A stretch of 64,000 nucleotides of DNA, taken from assembly GCF_002021565.1 (NCBI RefSeq), contig NZ_MSZX01000004.1, forward strand, positions 27 through 64,026, written 5' to 3'. Below the pieces are notes generated by a model. It was not told the DNA's origin. It searched no databases and saw nothing but the letters and a program-made list of their open reading frames with translations. This DNA comes from Paenibacillus selenitireducens (GTDB lineage Bacteria; Bacillota; Bacilli; Paenibacillales; Paenibacillaceae). Of the stretch, positions 45,837-54,483 are shown one piece after another (position 1 is the stretch's first letter; the number at the start of each line of letters is the position of its first letter). The position numbers and the translations under genes were made by a program.

Positions 45837-46103
45837 ATGATGAAATATCAGAACGCAGCGGGTATTCTTCCCGAAAAATTGCTAGCAGAAATTCAAAAAT
45901 ATGTACACGGGGAATTCGTGTATATCCCTAACCCCGAAGGTATCCGCAAGAGATGGGGAGAGAACTCAGGGAGCCGGCAACTCCTCAGACAGCGGAACAC
46001 TGAAATACGTGAGCGATTCTCGAAGGGCGAGACGATCACCGGTCTTTCAGATCAATTCTGCCTTTCCTATGATAGTATTAAAAAAATTATATATACGAAA
46101 TGA
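45837..46103 (+). CDS. CD3324-family small DNA-binding-like protein
   Basis: The 88-residue protein has the family pattern YQNAAGILPEKLLAEIQKYV, GEFVYIPNPEG, RKRWGENSGSRQLLRQRN and a C-terminal helix-turn-helix-like part (ITGLSDQFCLSYDSIKKIIY). It resembles the Mor/c-Middle transcription activators of phages in layout, but cellular members are uncharacterised. The start ATGATG follows taagggagcgg. It stands alone with its own terminator. Confidence 0.82.
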   Translation: MMKYQNAAGILPEKLLAEIQKYVHGEFVYIPNPEGIRKRWGENSGSRQLLRQRNTEIRERFSKGETITGLSDQFCLSYDSIKKIIYTK

Positions 46104-46110
46104 GATGGAC

Positions 46111-46148
46111 AAAGTACATGTTGGTTGGATAACCGATGTGTACTTTTT
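46111..46148 (+). terminator. Terminator after the CD3324-type gene
   Basis: The stem aaagtacatgttggtt (46111-46126) pairs with aaccgatgtgtacttt (46131-46146) with minor mismatches, followed by Ts. Confidence 0.8.
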
Positions 46149-46180
46149 TTATCGCCAAGTAGAATGTTATTGTCAGTTTC

Positions 46181-46454
46181 AGCTGTCGTAGATACGAAAT
46201 CTTGACAAATTATATAAGCGCTTTGTGTGTAACGGACATGAGAGACCTTATTGTTTGCTATGCTGTTAGATTAGCCGTTGTTGCGGACACAGAAACCCTT
46301 ATTCCATTCGAATCATGGGTATATAGCTTATGTTTAGCATGATAAGAGCTCCTGTGTCCGTTCACCCTGCATTTTGAGTGCTTTTGGCATCATTAAGGTC
46401 TCGTGTGTCCGTTCATTTCTCGCTCTGTTCCCTGCACCCTAATTTGATTTCGGC
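46181..46454 (+). repeat. 273-base intergenic repeat, copy A
   Basis: The sequence from agctgtcgtagatacgaaat to aatttgatttcggc recurs in inverted orientation at 62629-62901 at roughly 90 percent identity by eye. Inside are four units of about 20 bases with consensus CGGACAyrrGAGAyCTTAT: two forward (46231-46252 and 46283-46303) and two reversed (46340-46362 and 46390-46414), arranged head to head. There is no coding frame. A, T-rich spacers of about 30-50 bases separate the units. Confidence 0.85.
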
Positions 46455-46595
46455 AATCTCTCCATTCGAAGATGAGCGACCACGTATAGAGGTAGTTTCT
46501 ATTGTGGTAAAAAATGATTCGTAGTTATTTTCCATATTGGTTCAAGGGAGCCCGTTCATTATAGTTAAACTAGGAATGATAAGGGGGTTGTTCAT

Positions 46596-48077
46596 ATGAA
46601 AAGAAACTTAGATGAATGGATTATCGAAGCGGATATGATGAGCATGCAAGCTGCCATGGAATCAGGCACATTAAGCTCGGAGGAATTAGTGAAGTTGTAC
46701 TTAGCCCGAATCCAAACATACGATTTGAGGATCAATTCTATCTTAGAAATAAATCCTGATGCGCTGGATATTGCCAGATCGCTTGATATCGAACGGCAGG
46801 AAAAGGGAAGTCGCGGATGGTTGCATGGAATTCCCATCTTATTAAAAGACAATATCGATACGGCGGATCGCATGCACACGAGCGCAGGATCTGCAGCTTT
46901 AGCGGAATCCATCGCTGCGGAGGACTCGTTTGTCGCCGCTCAACTACGCATCGCGGGCGCCGTAATATTAGGGAAAACCAATATGACCGAATGGGCAGGG
47001 ATGATGTCTTCCACCATATGGGCGGGATACAGTTCAAGAGGAGGGCTCGCGCTGAATCCGTATGGACCCGGAGAATTATTCATCGGCGGTTCTAGTTCAG
47101 GGTCGGCGGCTGCGGTTGCGGCAAATTTGGGGGCAGCTGCTATTGGTACAGAAACATCGGGGTCGATCATTAGCCCTGCGAGTCAGAACTGTCTGGTGGG
47201 AATCAAACCTACGATCGGTTTAGTTAGCAGATCGGGGATTATCCCCATTTCACGAAGCCAAGATACGGCGGGTCCCATGGCAAGAACCGTGGCCGATGCT
47301 GTGATTCTTCTTGGTGCATTAACGGGCGTGGACGAACGGGATGAGTCGACTAACTTAAGTGCCAACCATGCTCATGGTGACTATACCCCATTTTTGGATA
47401 AAGATTTCTTGCAGCACGCACGAATAGGCATTCCTCGATATTATTACCAAGACCTAGATGATGCGAGACTTGAAATCATTGAAGCAGCCATTCAAGTGCT
47501 GAGAAACGCGGGCGCAACGATTATCGATCCGGTGCAGCTCCCATGCGAACGTGTAGATTGGGACGGTAATGTAATGCGATATGAGTTCAAGAAATGTCTG
47601 AATGATTATCTTGAGAAACTAGCTCCTGCAATACCGGTCCACTCCATGAAGGAGGTTATTGCATTCAATAACGATCATGCAGAAACCTGTCTCAAATATG
47701 GGCAGGATGGACTGACGTGGGCAGAGGAGACGAGCGGGACGCTGACAGAACAAGAATATCTCGACAGCAAGCGGAGAAATAAAGAATTGGCTGGGACACA
47801 AGGCATTGACTATGTTCTAGCGGAGCATCAGTTAGATGCACTTCTCTTTCTTGGCAATGAAGGCGGGGATGATATCGCTGCAAGAGCGGGTTATCCCGTG
47901 ATTACGGTGCCGGGAGGCTTCGCACGGACGGGCATCATTGCACCGGGCGGTTATACTACGAAAGGCCCGCAAGGGATCACGTTCGTGGGTACGGCATTTA
48001 GCGAACCGACATTAATCAAATTAGCCTACGGCTTTGAACAAGTAACGAAGTATCGTTATTCCCCGTCATTCGCATAA
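46596..48077 (+). CDS. Amidase signature family enzyme
   Basis: The 493-residue enzyme shows the amidase signature: catalytic Lys84 in IPILLKDNIDT, the Gly/Ser-rich block ELFIGGSSSGSAAAVAANLG with the bridging Ser, and the nucleophile Ser in GTETSGSIISPASQN. These form the Ser-Ser-Lys triad. Members hydrolyse a range of amides; it is not in a gatCAB operon, so the tRNA amidotransferase role is unlikely. No signal peptide is present. The start follows aagggggttgttc. It stands alone after repeat copy A. Confidence 0.92.
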   Translation: MKRNLDEWIIEADMMSMQAAMESGTLSSEELVKLYLARIQTYDLRINSILEINPDALDIARSLDIERQEKGSRGWLHGIPILLKDNIDTADRMHTSAGSAALAESIAAEDSFVAAQLRIAGAVILGKTNMTEWAGMMSSTIWAGYSSRGGLALNPYGPGELFIGGSSSGSAAAVAANLGAAAIGTETSGSIISPASQNCLVGIKPTIGLVSRSGIIPISRSQDTAGPMARTVADAVILLGALTGVDERDESTNLSANHAHGDYTPFLDKDFLQHARIGIPRYYYQDLDDARLEIIEAAIQVLRNAGATIIDPVQLPCERVDWDGNVMRYEFKKCLNDYLEKLAPAIPVHSMKEVIAFNNDHAETCLKYGQDGLTWAEETSGTLTEQEYLDSKRRNKELAGTQGIDYVLAEHQLDALLFLGNEGGDDIAARAGYPVITVPGGFARTGIIAPGGYTTKGPQGITFVGTAFSEPTLIKLAYGFEQVTKYRYSPSFA

Positions 48078-48250
48078 AGAGTGAATGATGTAGGATAACG
48101 GTTCGCGTCATTGAAGGGTGATAGGTCCGATGCATTTAAGCGAGAGGTGTTGTCCTGTGCCTCTTTGACAAGGTTAAGCGTGTAGTTGGGTGAACATTCA
48201 ATCAGTTGGGCAAGATTTGCAGTGTAGTGGCCTTCTCTGTAACGTCGGAA

Positions 48251-48274
48251 GAGACAGGCTAGCCAGCCTGTCTC
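48251..48274. terminator. Hairpin between the amidase and the DUF1697 gene
   Basis: A perfect ten-base stem, gagacaggct (48251-48260) with agcctgtctc (48265-48274), has a four-base loop and little T run. It lies between convergent genes and may terminate weakly in both directions. Confidence 0.5.
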
Positions 48275-48284
48275 CCATTTTAGC

Positions 48285-48821
48285 CTATAATGCCTTCGCT
48301 AACTCATCCAGCTTGTTCATCGTATTCCAATTGCGCGTTGTTGCTGTATTCCCTAACTTTTGCAGGTTTTTTGCCAGTTTGGAATCTGATATGCTCTGAC
48401 GGAACAAGAAGTAGATTTCGCATCCGTGGATATGGTACTCATCGCGATTACGTTCGCTGTTCGCCAAGAGGTCGACAACCTTCTGGGGCGGTGCTTCAGT
48501 TAAGCAGGAAACATGAATGCTATGCCCTTTTTCCAAGGGAACGCCTGCGTACGGGCAATCCGCAATGATACGTTCGACTTCATCTGCTGTTCGGATCACG
48601 ACCGTGATCGAAATACCGAATGCCGACTGGATGCCTTCCTCGATTCGTTGGCGGAGTACCTTTGGCTCATCACCTGATTTGAAGAGTACATTTCCGCTTT
48701 GGATATAGGTTTTTACGTGGGTCAGACCCATGTTCTCGCATATGTTCTTCAAATCCGTCATTTTGATTTTATTATGTCCGCTCACATTAATTCCCCGTAG
48801 TAGTGCAATATAAATGGTCAT
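48285..48821 (-). CDS. DUF1697-family protein
   Basis: The 178-residue protein begins with the family hallmark IALLRGINVSGHNKIKM, then LKNICENMGLTHVKTYIQSGN and a C-terminal ATTRNWNTMNKLDELA. The family is widespread and uncharacterised. It is convergent with the amidase gene and has a ggagatgatcgagga site on the minus strand. Confidence 0.92.
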   Translation of the reverse strand: MTIYIALLRGINVSGHNKIKMTDLKNICENMGLTHVKTYIQSGNVLFKSGDEPKVLRQRIEEGIQSAFGISITVVIRTADEVERIIADCPYAGVPLEKGHSIHVSCLTEAPPQKVVDLLANSERNRDEYHIHGCEIYFLFRQSISDSKLAKNLQKLGNTATTRNWNTMNKLDELAKAL

Positions 48822-49084
48822 TCCTCGATCATCTCCTATTTCGCCTTCGTACCTCTATGCATCCTCAGTGTTGACGCCATCTTCATGAATATACCAAATA
48901 ATCATGCGGCTTGTATTGTAAAAAAGCGTCAGGCCTCAATATTTTCATCGTAAAAATTAAGAGATGGGTGCGAGGTAGATATTATTCGACAAACATCTAT
49001 GTTCTTGACGTTTGACTTTGTGAGTTTTTTGTGAGGACAAAATGATAGAATAGATGAAGATCAATCATGAGAAGGAGACCGAGC

Positions 49085-52000
49085 ATGCGAAGAACAAATT
49101 ATGGGAAGCTCATTTCTATTGGGTTGATCTTTATGCTAGCTATTCTCATGTATGCGGCAATTTATGCCCAGACATTACCAAATAAGAATTCACCCGCTGC
49201 ACAGCAAGGGGTGTTAGATCTAAGGCACTGGGATTTCCATCAGCAGGGTATGGTTAGTCTGGACGGGCAATGGGAGTTCTACGAGAATGAATTGCTTCAG
49301 CCCGCAGACTTTCAACAAGGAGCCAGACCCAAAGTGCAATATCCGATGGTTCCTGGAACTTGGAAGGGCATGCAATCCAATGGTATTCCTCGAAAAGGAT
49401 TTGGCACATACCGTTTGAAGGTTCTCGTACAAGATAAAGATGAGATTTTGGGGATGAAAATTGAAAATATCCGTATGTCCCACTGTTTATTTATCAATGG
49501 CATACAAGCAGGGGGAAGCGGGAATCCTGCCGAATCGCAAGAATCCCATAAGCCTGGAAATACACCATATAACGCTTTTTTTCATAACAATGCCCAAGAA
49601 ATAGAAATTATTGTTCAAGTTGCGAATTACATGTATGGAACAGGGGGCATTATTCATTCCATCCAGTTCGGTACCGCGGAAGATATTACAGGATTAAATG
49701 GGCTGCAGATTGGCACAGACCTCGGCGTCATCTTGCTGCTCGTGATGTTCGGTGCCTATCATTTGGGCTTGTACTTTATGCAGAAGCGAGTAAAAATCTA
49801 TTTATATATTGGCGTGTACCAACTTCTTCTCGTCATCATGTCATTGCTGTATGGAGAGAAAATCCTTTTGAAGCTGTTGCCGGACATCCCTTTTATTTTG
49901 GCTTACAAGCTGCTTGATATGACCCAATGCCTGAGTTCGCTGTTTATTATCTTATTTTTCCAATCCATCCATACCAAACTGTTGTCACGCCGCATGATGA
50001 TTGCGATGTTAGCACCATTATTGATTTACATCTCCACGATTGTTGTGTTGCCTTACGCGATACATATTCAATTTAAGTATTTATTATTTCCTTATCTGGG
50101 TATCATGCATATATTTATCATTGGACGCATGATCTACTTGCTTAACCTTAAAAAAGATGCGACTGGCCGGAACGAGCTCATGTTGTTTATTGGGGGAGGA
50201 ATATCGCTAATTATCTATTTGGTAGACGGCTCCCTATATTCGGAAAATATAGTTCAGTCCGATTTGGTCGGCAAACTTGGTGTGATCACGTTTGTTGCAT
50301 GCATGAATTTCCTGTTGATGCTTCGGTTCGAGAAAGCTTATGCCGATACCGAGCTTCTTACCCGGCAATTAATGGTCTCTAACCAGCTCAAGGATGAATT
50401 TCTAACGCAAACATCGCATGAGTTAAAGACACCCCTTCATGGCATCATGAATATGACCTCGTACCTGCTGGATGACGAAGAGCATCATTTATCGGCGAAG
50501 CAGCGTCAGAATTTATGGTTGATCAAAGATACGTCAACGAAATTATCGATGCTGATTCAGGATCTGATTGATGTGAGTCGCCTGAAGCATAATGAATTGC
50601 AATTGCATCTGACTGTGGTCGATATGAAGGTAATCACCCAAATTGTGTTTGACGTGCTGCAGTTCGAGCTTCTGGGAAAAGAAGTTCAACTAGATAATCA
50701 AGTCGAGCCGGATATCTGGGTTTTTGCGGATGAGAATCGTCTGCGGCAAGTCATGTACAACCTCATTCATAATGCCATGAAGCATACCGAGCAAGGCACC
50801 ATCAAGGTGATGACGAGCATAGATCAAGGGATCGTTACCGTTATGGTAGAGGATACCGGGACAGGCATCCCCTCGGATAAGCATACCGCGGTCTTTGAAT
50901 ATTTCGAGCAGGTGGATCGCGTTCCTTCTAGGGACGGTTATACAGGCATGGGGATCGGGCTATATATTAGTCGGAAGCTCATTGAACGGATGGGTGGGAC
51001 CATTCAAGTGGCTTGGTCTGAAGTCGGACAAGGGACACAGATGTCCTTCACGCTGCCAAGCGTGGACAGACTTACGGCGGCGTATCGAGAGACGGCCTAT
51101 GCTATAGACGAGCGCCCTTCATACGATAAGGGACCCATTTCGCTGGATAGCATGGATCAACAGGGGTACACGGTTCTCATCGTAGATGATGAATCCTCAA
51201 ATATTCAAGTGCTTCGGAATATGTTGCGGCGTCATCGTTACAATGTGATTACTGCATTTTCTGCCAAAGAGGCTTTATCGAAAATGAAAGACTATCCGAA
51301 TATAGACTTGGTTATCTTGGATGTTATGATGCCTGTCACCTCAGGTATTGAGCTATGTCAGATAATCCGGAATCATTATTCGATCCTGGATCTGCCGATC
51401 TTATTTGCGACTGCCAAGGATACATCACAGGATGTGGCCATCGGTTTCAGAGCGGGTGCGAATGATTATGTGACGAAACCCTTCGACGAGGAGACGATCC
51501 TTGCCAGAATTCAAACGTTGATTGCGATGAAGACCTCGATACGCGAGGCAATCCAGAATGAACAAGCGTTCTATCAAGCGCAGATTAAGCCGCATTTCCT
51601 GTATAATGCGCTCAACAGTGTTATTTCCTTTTGTTACACCGACGGGGAGAAGGCTGCACATTTATTATTCATGCTTTCTCAATATTTAAGGCACATTCTG
51701 GATATGGACCGTTCTACGCCGTTCGTCCCGCTATCTCATGAATTGGAACTTATCGAGGCTTATGTCGAAATTGAGAAAGCCCGATTTGGCGGACGATTCG
51801 ATTTTGTATGTCAGGTCGAGCAAGGGCTCATGGAGGTCTCCATCCCTTCATTATCCATTCAACCCTTTGTTGAGAACGCGATTCGGCACGGCCTGTTCGA
51901 GAAAGACGGGCAAGGCAAGATTACGCTTCAAATTCATGAGGGAGATCAATATATGAAAGTGGTCATTGAAGATGACGGTGTTGGGATCCCGGATGATCTC

Positions 52001-52201
52001 CTCTATCAAATGATTCATGGCAATCATCATGCGGGCGGTATCGGTATTCCGAATATCCGTAAAAGGCTGGATGTCATTGAAGGGGCTTCGCTCCAAATTA
52101 GCTCCGAATTGGATGCGGGCACGAAAGTAACGATGTACCTCCCTTTAGACGCGGAAGCTGTTGTCGACATGAACCGGATAAGGAGCGTAGGAGATGTTTA
52201 A
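49085..52201 (+). CDS. Hybrid sensor with 7TMR-DISM module and two kinase cores
   Basis: The protein is about 1038 residues. After a signal-anchor helix, a galactose-binding-like extracellular domain (about 40-200, with LDGQWEFYENELLQP) leads to a 7TMR-DISM block of about seven helices (about 215-405). HisKA follows with TSHELKTPLHG (His445), an ATPase core (NLIHNAMKHT, EDTGTGIP), a receiver with Asp746 in VILDVMMP, and then a second, LytS-like kinase core with QIKPHFLYNALNSV (His837), LSIQPFVENAIRHG and EDDGVGIP. Carrying two distinct kinase types in one chain is unusual. ATG 49085 is chosen because aaggag ends eight bases upstream. The next regulator overlaps it. Confidence 0.9.
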   Translation: MRRTNYGKLISIGLIFMLAILMYAAIYAQTLPNKNSPAAQQGVLDLRHWDFHQQGMVSLDGQWEFYENELLQPADFQQGARPKVQYPMVPGTWKGMQSNGIPRKGFGTYRLKVLVQDKDEILGMKIENIRMSHCLFINGIQAGGSGNPAESQESHKPGNTPYNAFFHNNAQEIEIIVQVANYMYGTGGIIHSIQFGTAEDITGLNGLQIGTDLGVILLLVMFGAYHLGLYFMQKRVKIYLYIGVYQLLLVIMSLLYGEKILLKLLPDIPFILAYKLLDMTQCLSSLFIILFFQSIHTKLLSRRMMIAMLAPLLIYISTIVVLPYAIHIQFKYLLFPYLGIMHIFIIGRMIYLLNLKKDATGRNELMLFIGGGISLIIYLVDGSLYSENIVQSDLVGKLGVITFVACMNFLLMLRFEKAYADTELLTRQLMVSNQLKDEFLTQTSHELKTPLHGIMNMTSYLLDDEEHHLSAKQRQNLWLIKDTSTKLSMLIQDLIDVSRLKHNELQLHLTVVDMKVITQIVFDVLQFELLGKEVQLDNQVEPDIWVFADENRLRQVMYNLIHNAMKHTEQGTIKVMTSIDQGIVTVMVEDTGTGIPSDKHTAVFEYFEQVDRVPSRDGYTGMGIGLYISRKLIERMGGTIQVAWSEVGQGTQMSFTLPSVDRLTAAYRETAYAIDERPSYDKGPISLDSMDQQGYTVLIVDDESSNIQVLRNMLRRHRYNVITAFSAKEALSKMKDYPNIDLVILDVMMPVTSGIELCQIIRNHYSILDLPILFATAKDTSQDVAIGFRAGANDYVTKPFDEETILARIQTLIAMKTSIREAIQNEQAFYQAQIKPHFLYNALNSVISFCYTDGEKAAHLLFMLSQYLRHILDMDRSTPFVPLSHELELIEAYVEIEKARFGGRFDFVCQVEQGLMEVSIPSLSIQPFVENAIRHGLFEKDGQGKITLQIHEGDQYMKVVIEDDGVGIPDDLLYQMIHGNHHAGGIGIPNIRKRLDVIEGASLQISSELDAGTKVTMYLPLDAEAVVDMNRIRSVGDV

Positions 52202-53315
52202 TGTTGTCATTGTGGAAGATGAGGTGCCTGCATTGGAATTGATGAAATACATCATTAGCCGCAATTCACATTACAACATTCAGGGGGAATTCACCAATCC
52301 AATCGAGGCGCTTCGAGAAGTTCCTAATCTGAGACCGGATGTCGTATTTCTGGATGTGGAGATGCCGAATCTTAATGGACTGGAGCTTGCGCACCGATTG
52401 CTATTGAAGCTGGACGATCTGCAAGTCGTTTTCACCACCGCGTATAAAACCTATGCGTTGGATGCATTCGAAGTCAATGCGGTGGATTATATTTTAAAAC
52501 CTGTAACCCCAGCATCCATTGAACGTGTTGCACAACGGCTGTTGAAAAACCATCATCCGAAAACTTCTGCGGTGGAGATGGGGCGTACTGCCCATATTCA
52601 ATGCTTCGGAGATTTTGAAGTTCGGAGCGCCAGAGGGGAATGGGTTCGCTGGCCGACTCGCAAGACAGAAGAGTTGTTCGCCTATTTGTTATGCCATGCA
52701 GGGAAAGAAATGAGCAAGTGGCGGTTAGCAGACTTATTATGGCCTGATATGGATGAAGAGCGCGCATCGCATAATTTATACAATACCGTGTATCGGTTGA
52801 AGAAGATTTTGAAAGAGCATAATCTTGGCATGGAACTCCTCAAGAGAAATGAAGGGTATACACTGGATTCAAGATCTCAGAGGGTGGATGTTGTTGTTTT
52901 TCAACAGTATGATTTTACTTTACCGGAGGATCAAATAGATATCGAGCAACTAGAGCAATTATGTGCGCTGTACAAAGGACCGTTGTTTGGGAGGAAAGAT
53001 TATTTGTGGAAGGTCTCTTTGGAAGAAGTTTATGCGAAGCAGTACCGGATGCTTGTAAGAACCTTGAATCGGGAGGATGGCAAACGTCAGGCTTGGTCTA
53101 GGATGGAACAGCGTCTACACGCTTTTTTGCTCATCTATCCATTGGACGAAGAAATGAATCAGGCGATCTTGGAAGTGTATGAGCGCAGCGGGAACAGGGA
53201 CCTCATGATGAAGCATTATACGCAATTTGAGTTGGGCTGCCGCAAAGAACTTGGTATAGACCCACCGCAAGCCATGAGAGATTGGGCTCTAGTACATGTA
53301 CATGGAAATACGTGA
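52194..53315 (+). CDS. Response regulator with SARP-like (trans_reg_C plus BTAD) output
   Basis: The 373-residue protein has a receiver (VVIVEDEVPALELMK, phosphoacceptor Asp54 in VFLDVEMPNL, Lys in YILKPVT), a winged helix resembling OmpR-type output (FGDFEVRSARGEWVRWPTRK, then LADLLWPDMDEERASHNLYN) and a BTAD helical repeat domain (about 230-370). This is the architecture of SARP regulators joined to a receiver. It overlaps the hybrid sensor by eight bases and is the obvious partner, probably for the LytS-like second kinase. Confidence 0.91.
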   Translation: MFNVVIVEDEVPALELMKYIISRNSHYNIQGEFTNPIEALREVPNLRPDVVFLDVEMPNLNGLELAHRLLLKLDDLQVVFTTAYKTYALDAFEVNAVDYILKPVTPASIERVAQRLLKNHHPKTSAVEMGRTAHIQCFGDFEVRSARGEWVRWPTRKTEELFAYLLCHAGKEMSKWRLADLLWPDMDEERASHNLYNTVYRLKKILKEHNLGMELLKRNEGYTLDSRSQRVDVVVFQQYDFTLPEDQIDIEQLEQLCALYKGPLFGRKDYLWKVSLEEVYAKQYRMLVRTLNREDGKRQAWSRMEQRLHAFLLIYPLDEEMNQAILEVYERSGNRDLMMKHYTQFELGCRKELGIDPPQAMRDWALVHVHGNT

Positions 53316-53445
53316 TGAATTTCAGGCTTGTACGTCGAACAGAGGGAAGTGATTCTCTCTGTTTTTTGTGCTGCCGCTTGTGAGATTTTTGAGAGATTGG
53401 TCTGCTAAGCTAAGGGGGAATTTTGTAAGGAGGGGAGATTATGAA

Positions 53446-54387
53446 ATGAGCAGCAATTTACATACCCAGAACATATGGCCTACAGCAACACCTTCAGCAT
53501 CTATCGATGTTGAACCCTTTTCGCCGTTTACCGGAGGACAGGATGATGCCTTACATCAATTCATTGATGATATGGTACGGATGATGAAAGAATTGATGAA
53601 TACTGTACAGCTTCATCATAAAATACCTCTGTTTGAGATTCGCAAGCAAATCATTCCGAGCATCCAACATGCCGCCGAATCGCTTGATATTCCTTGTTTG
53701 CTCGCAGCTCTGCAGTCTAAAGATGACTATATATACAGGCATTCCATCGGCGTTGGCGTCATGGCTACATGGATCGGCAAGTGGTATGGCGTTAGTGAAT
53801 CTGAACTACCAGCATTGTCGCTAGCTGCAACACTGCATGACATTGGGAAGTTCAGAATAACGATGGAAATTTGGACGAAACCCGAGAAATTGACTGCATT
53901 CGAATATGCGCTCATGAAGAAACACACGGTCATTGGGTATGGGATGCTGAAAGAGACCGTCGGCATGAACCATCGAGTCGCGCTTGTTGCCTTACAACAT
54001 CATGAACGCCAAGATGGAAGCGGATATCCGCTAGGCCTTGGAGCTTCACGTCTTGATTTGTTTAGCCGAATTGTAGCTGTGGCTGATATATTTCATGCGC
54101 TTCTATCGAATCGATCTTATCAGGCAGCATTTCCTTTTCATGAAATAATGAAGCAAATGAAAGATCAGGCATTTGGCGCACTGGATCCACAAATTTTGAG
54201 CGTATTTCTAGATCGTCTCATGCAGTCGCTTCTAGGCAAAAAAGTGATTTTAAACGATGGACGTATTGCCACCATCCGAATGATTCATACGCAAGACCCG
54301 CTGCATCCTCTTGTCCAAGTCGATCAGGAGTTTTTGAATCTAAGCCAGCAATCTTCCATTAAAATTAAACAAGTGATCGTATCTTAA
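53446..54387 (+). CDS. HD-GYP domain protein (c-di-GMP phosphodiesterase type)
   Basis: The protein of about 313 residues has an unassigned N-terminal region (about 1-95) and a C-terminal HD-GYP domain with HDIGKFRITMEIW (metal site), ALQHHERQDGSGYPLG (the GYP motif in RQDGSGYP) and VAVADIFHALLSNRSY. Such proteins linearise c-di-GMP. The ATG at 53446 is preceded by aaggagggg; the frame is open upstream to 53368. It may be co-transcribed with the SARP-type regulator 130 bases upstream. Confidence 0.88.
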   Translation: MSSNLHTQNIWPTATPSASIDVEPFSPFTGGQDDALHQFIDDMVRMMKELMNTVQLHHKIPLFEIRKQIIPSIQHAAESLDIPCLLAALQSKDDYIYRHSIGVGVMATWIGKWYGVSESELPALSLAATLHDIGKFRITMEIWTKPEKLTAFEYALMKKHTVIGYGMLKETVGMNHRVALVALQHHERQDGSGYPLGLGASRLDLFSRIVAVADIFHALLSNRSYQAAFPFHEIMKQMKDQAFGALDPQILSVFLDRLMQSLLGKKVILNDGRIATIRMIHTQDPLHPLVQVDQEFLNLSQQSSIKIKQVIVS

Positions 54388-54483
54388 TTTTCTTCAAATT
54401 TAAATTAGTTTTATCTATATCCGCTTGGCGTTCTGCTTTATATAATAAGGGCGTAAACTCAAATCTGAGGAGGGATCCTTAAC

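Noticed and set aside
46181-46454. Four CGGACAC units considered as a CRISPR array
   Set aside because: The units are in opposite orientations with unequal spacers, no cas genes are near, and the whole block is duplicated with its spacers.
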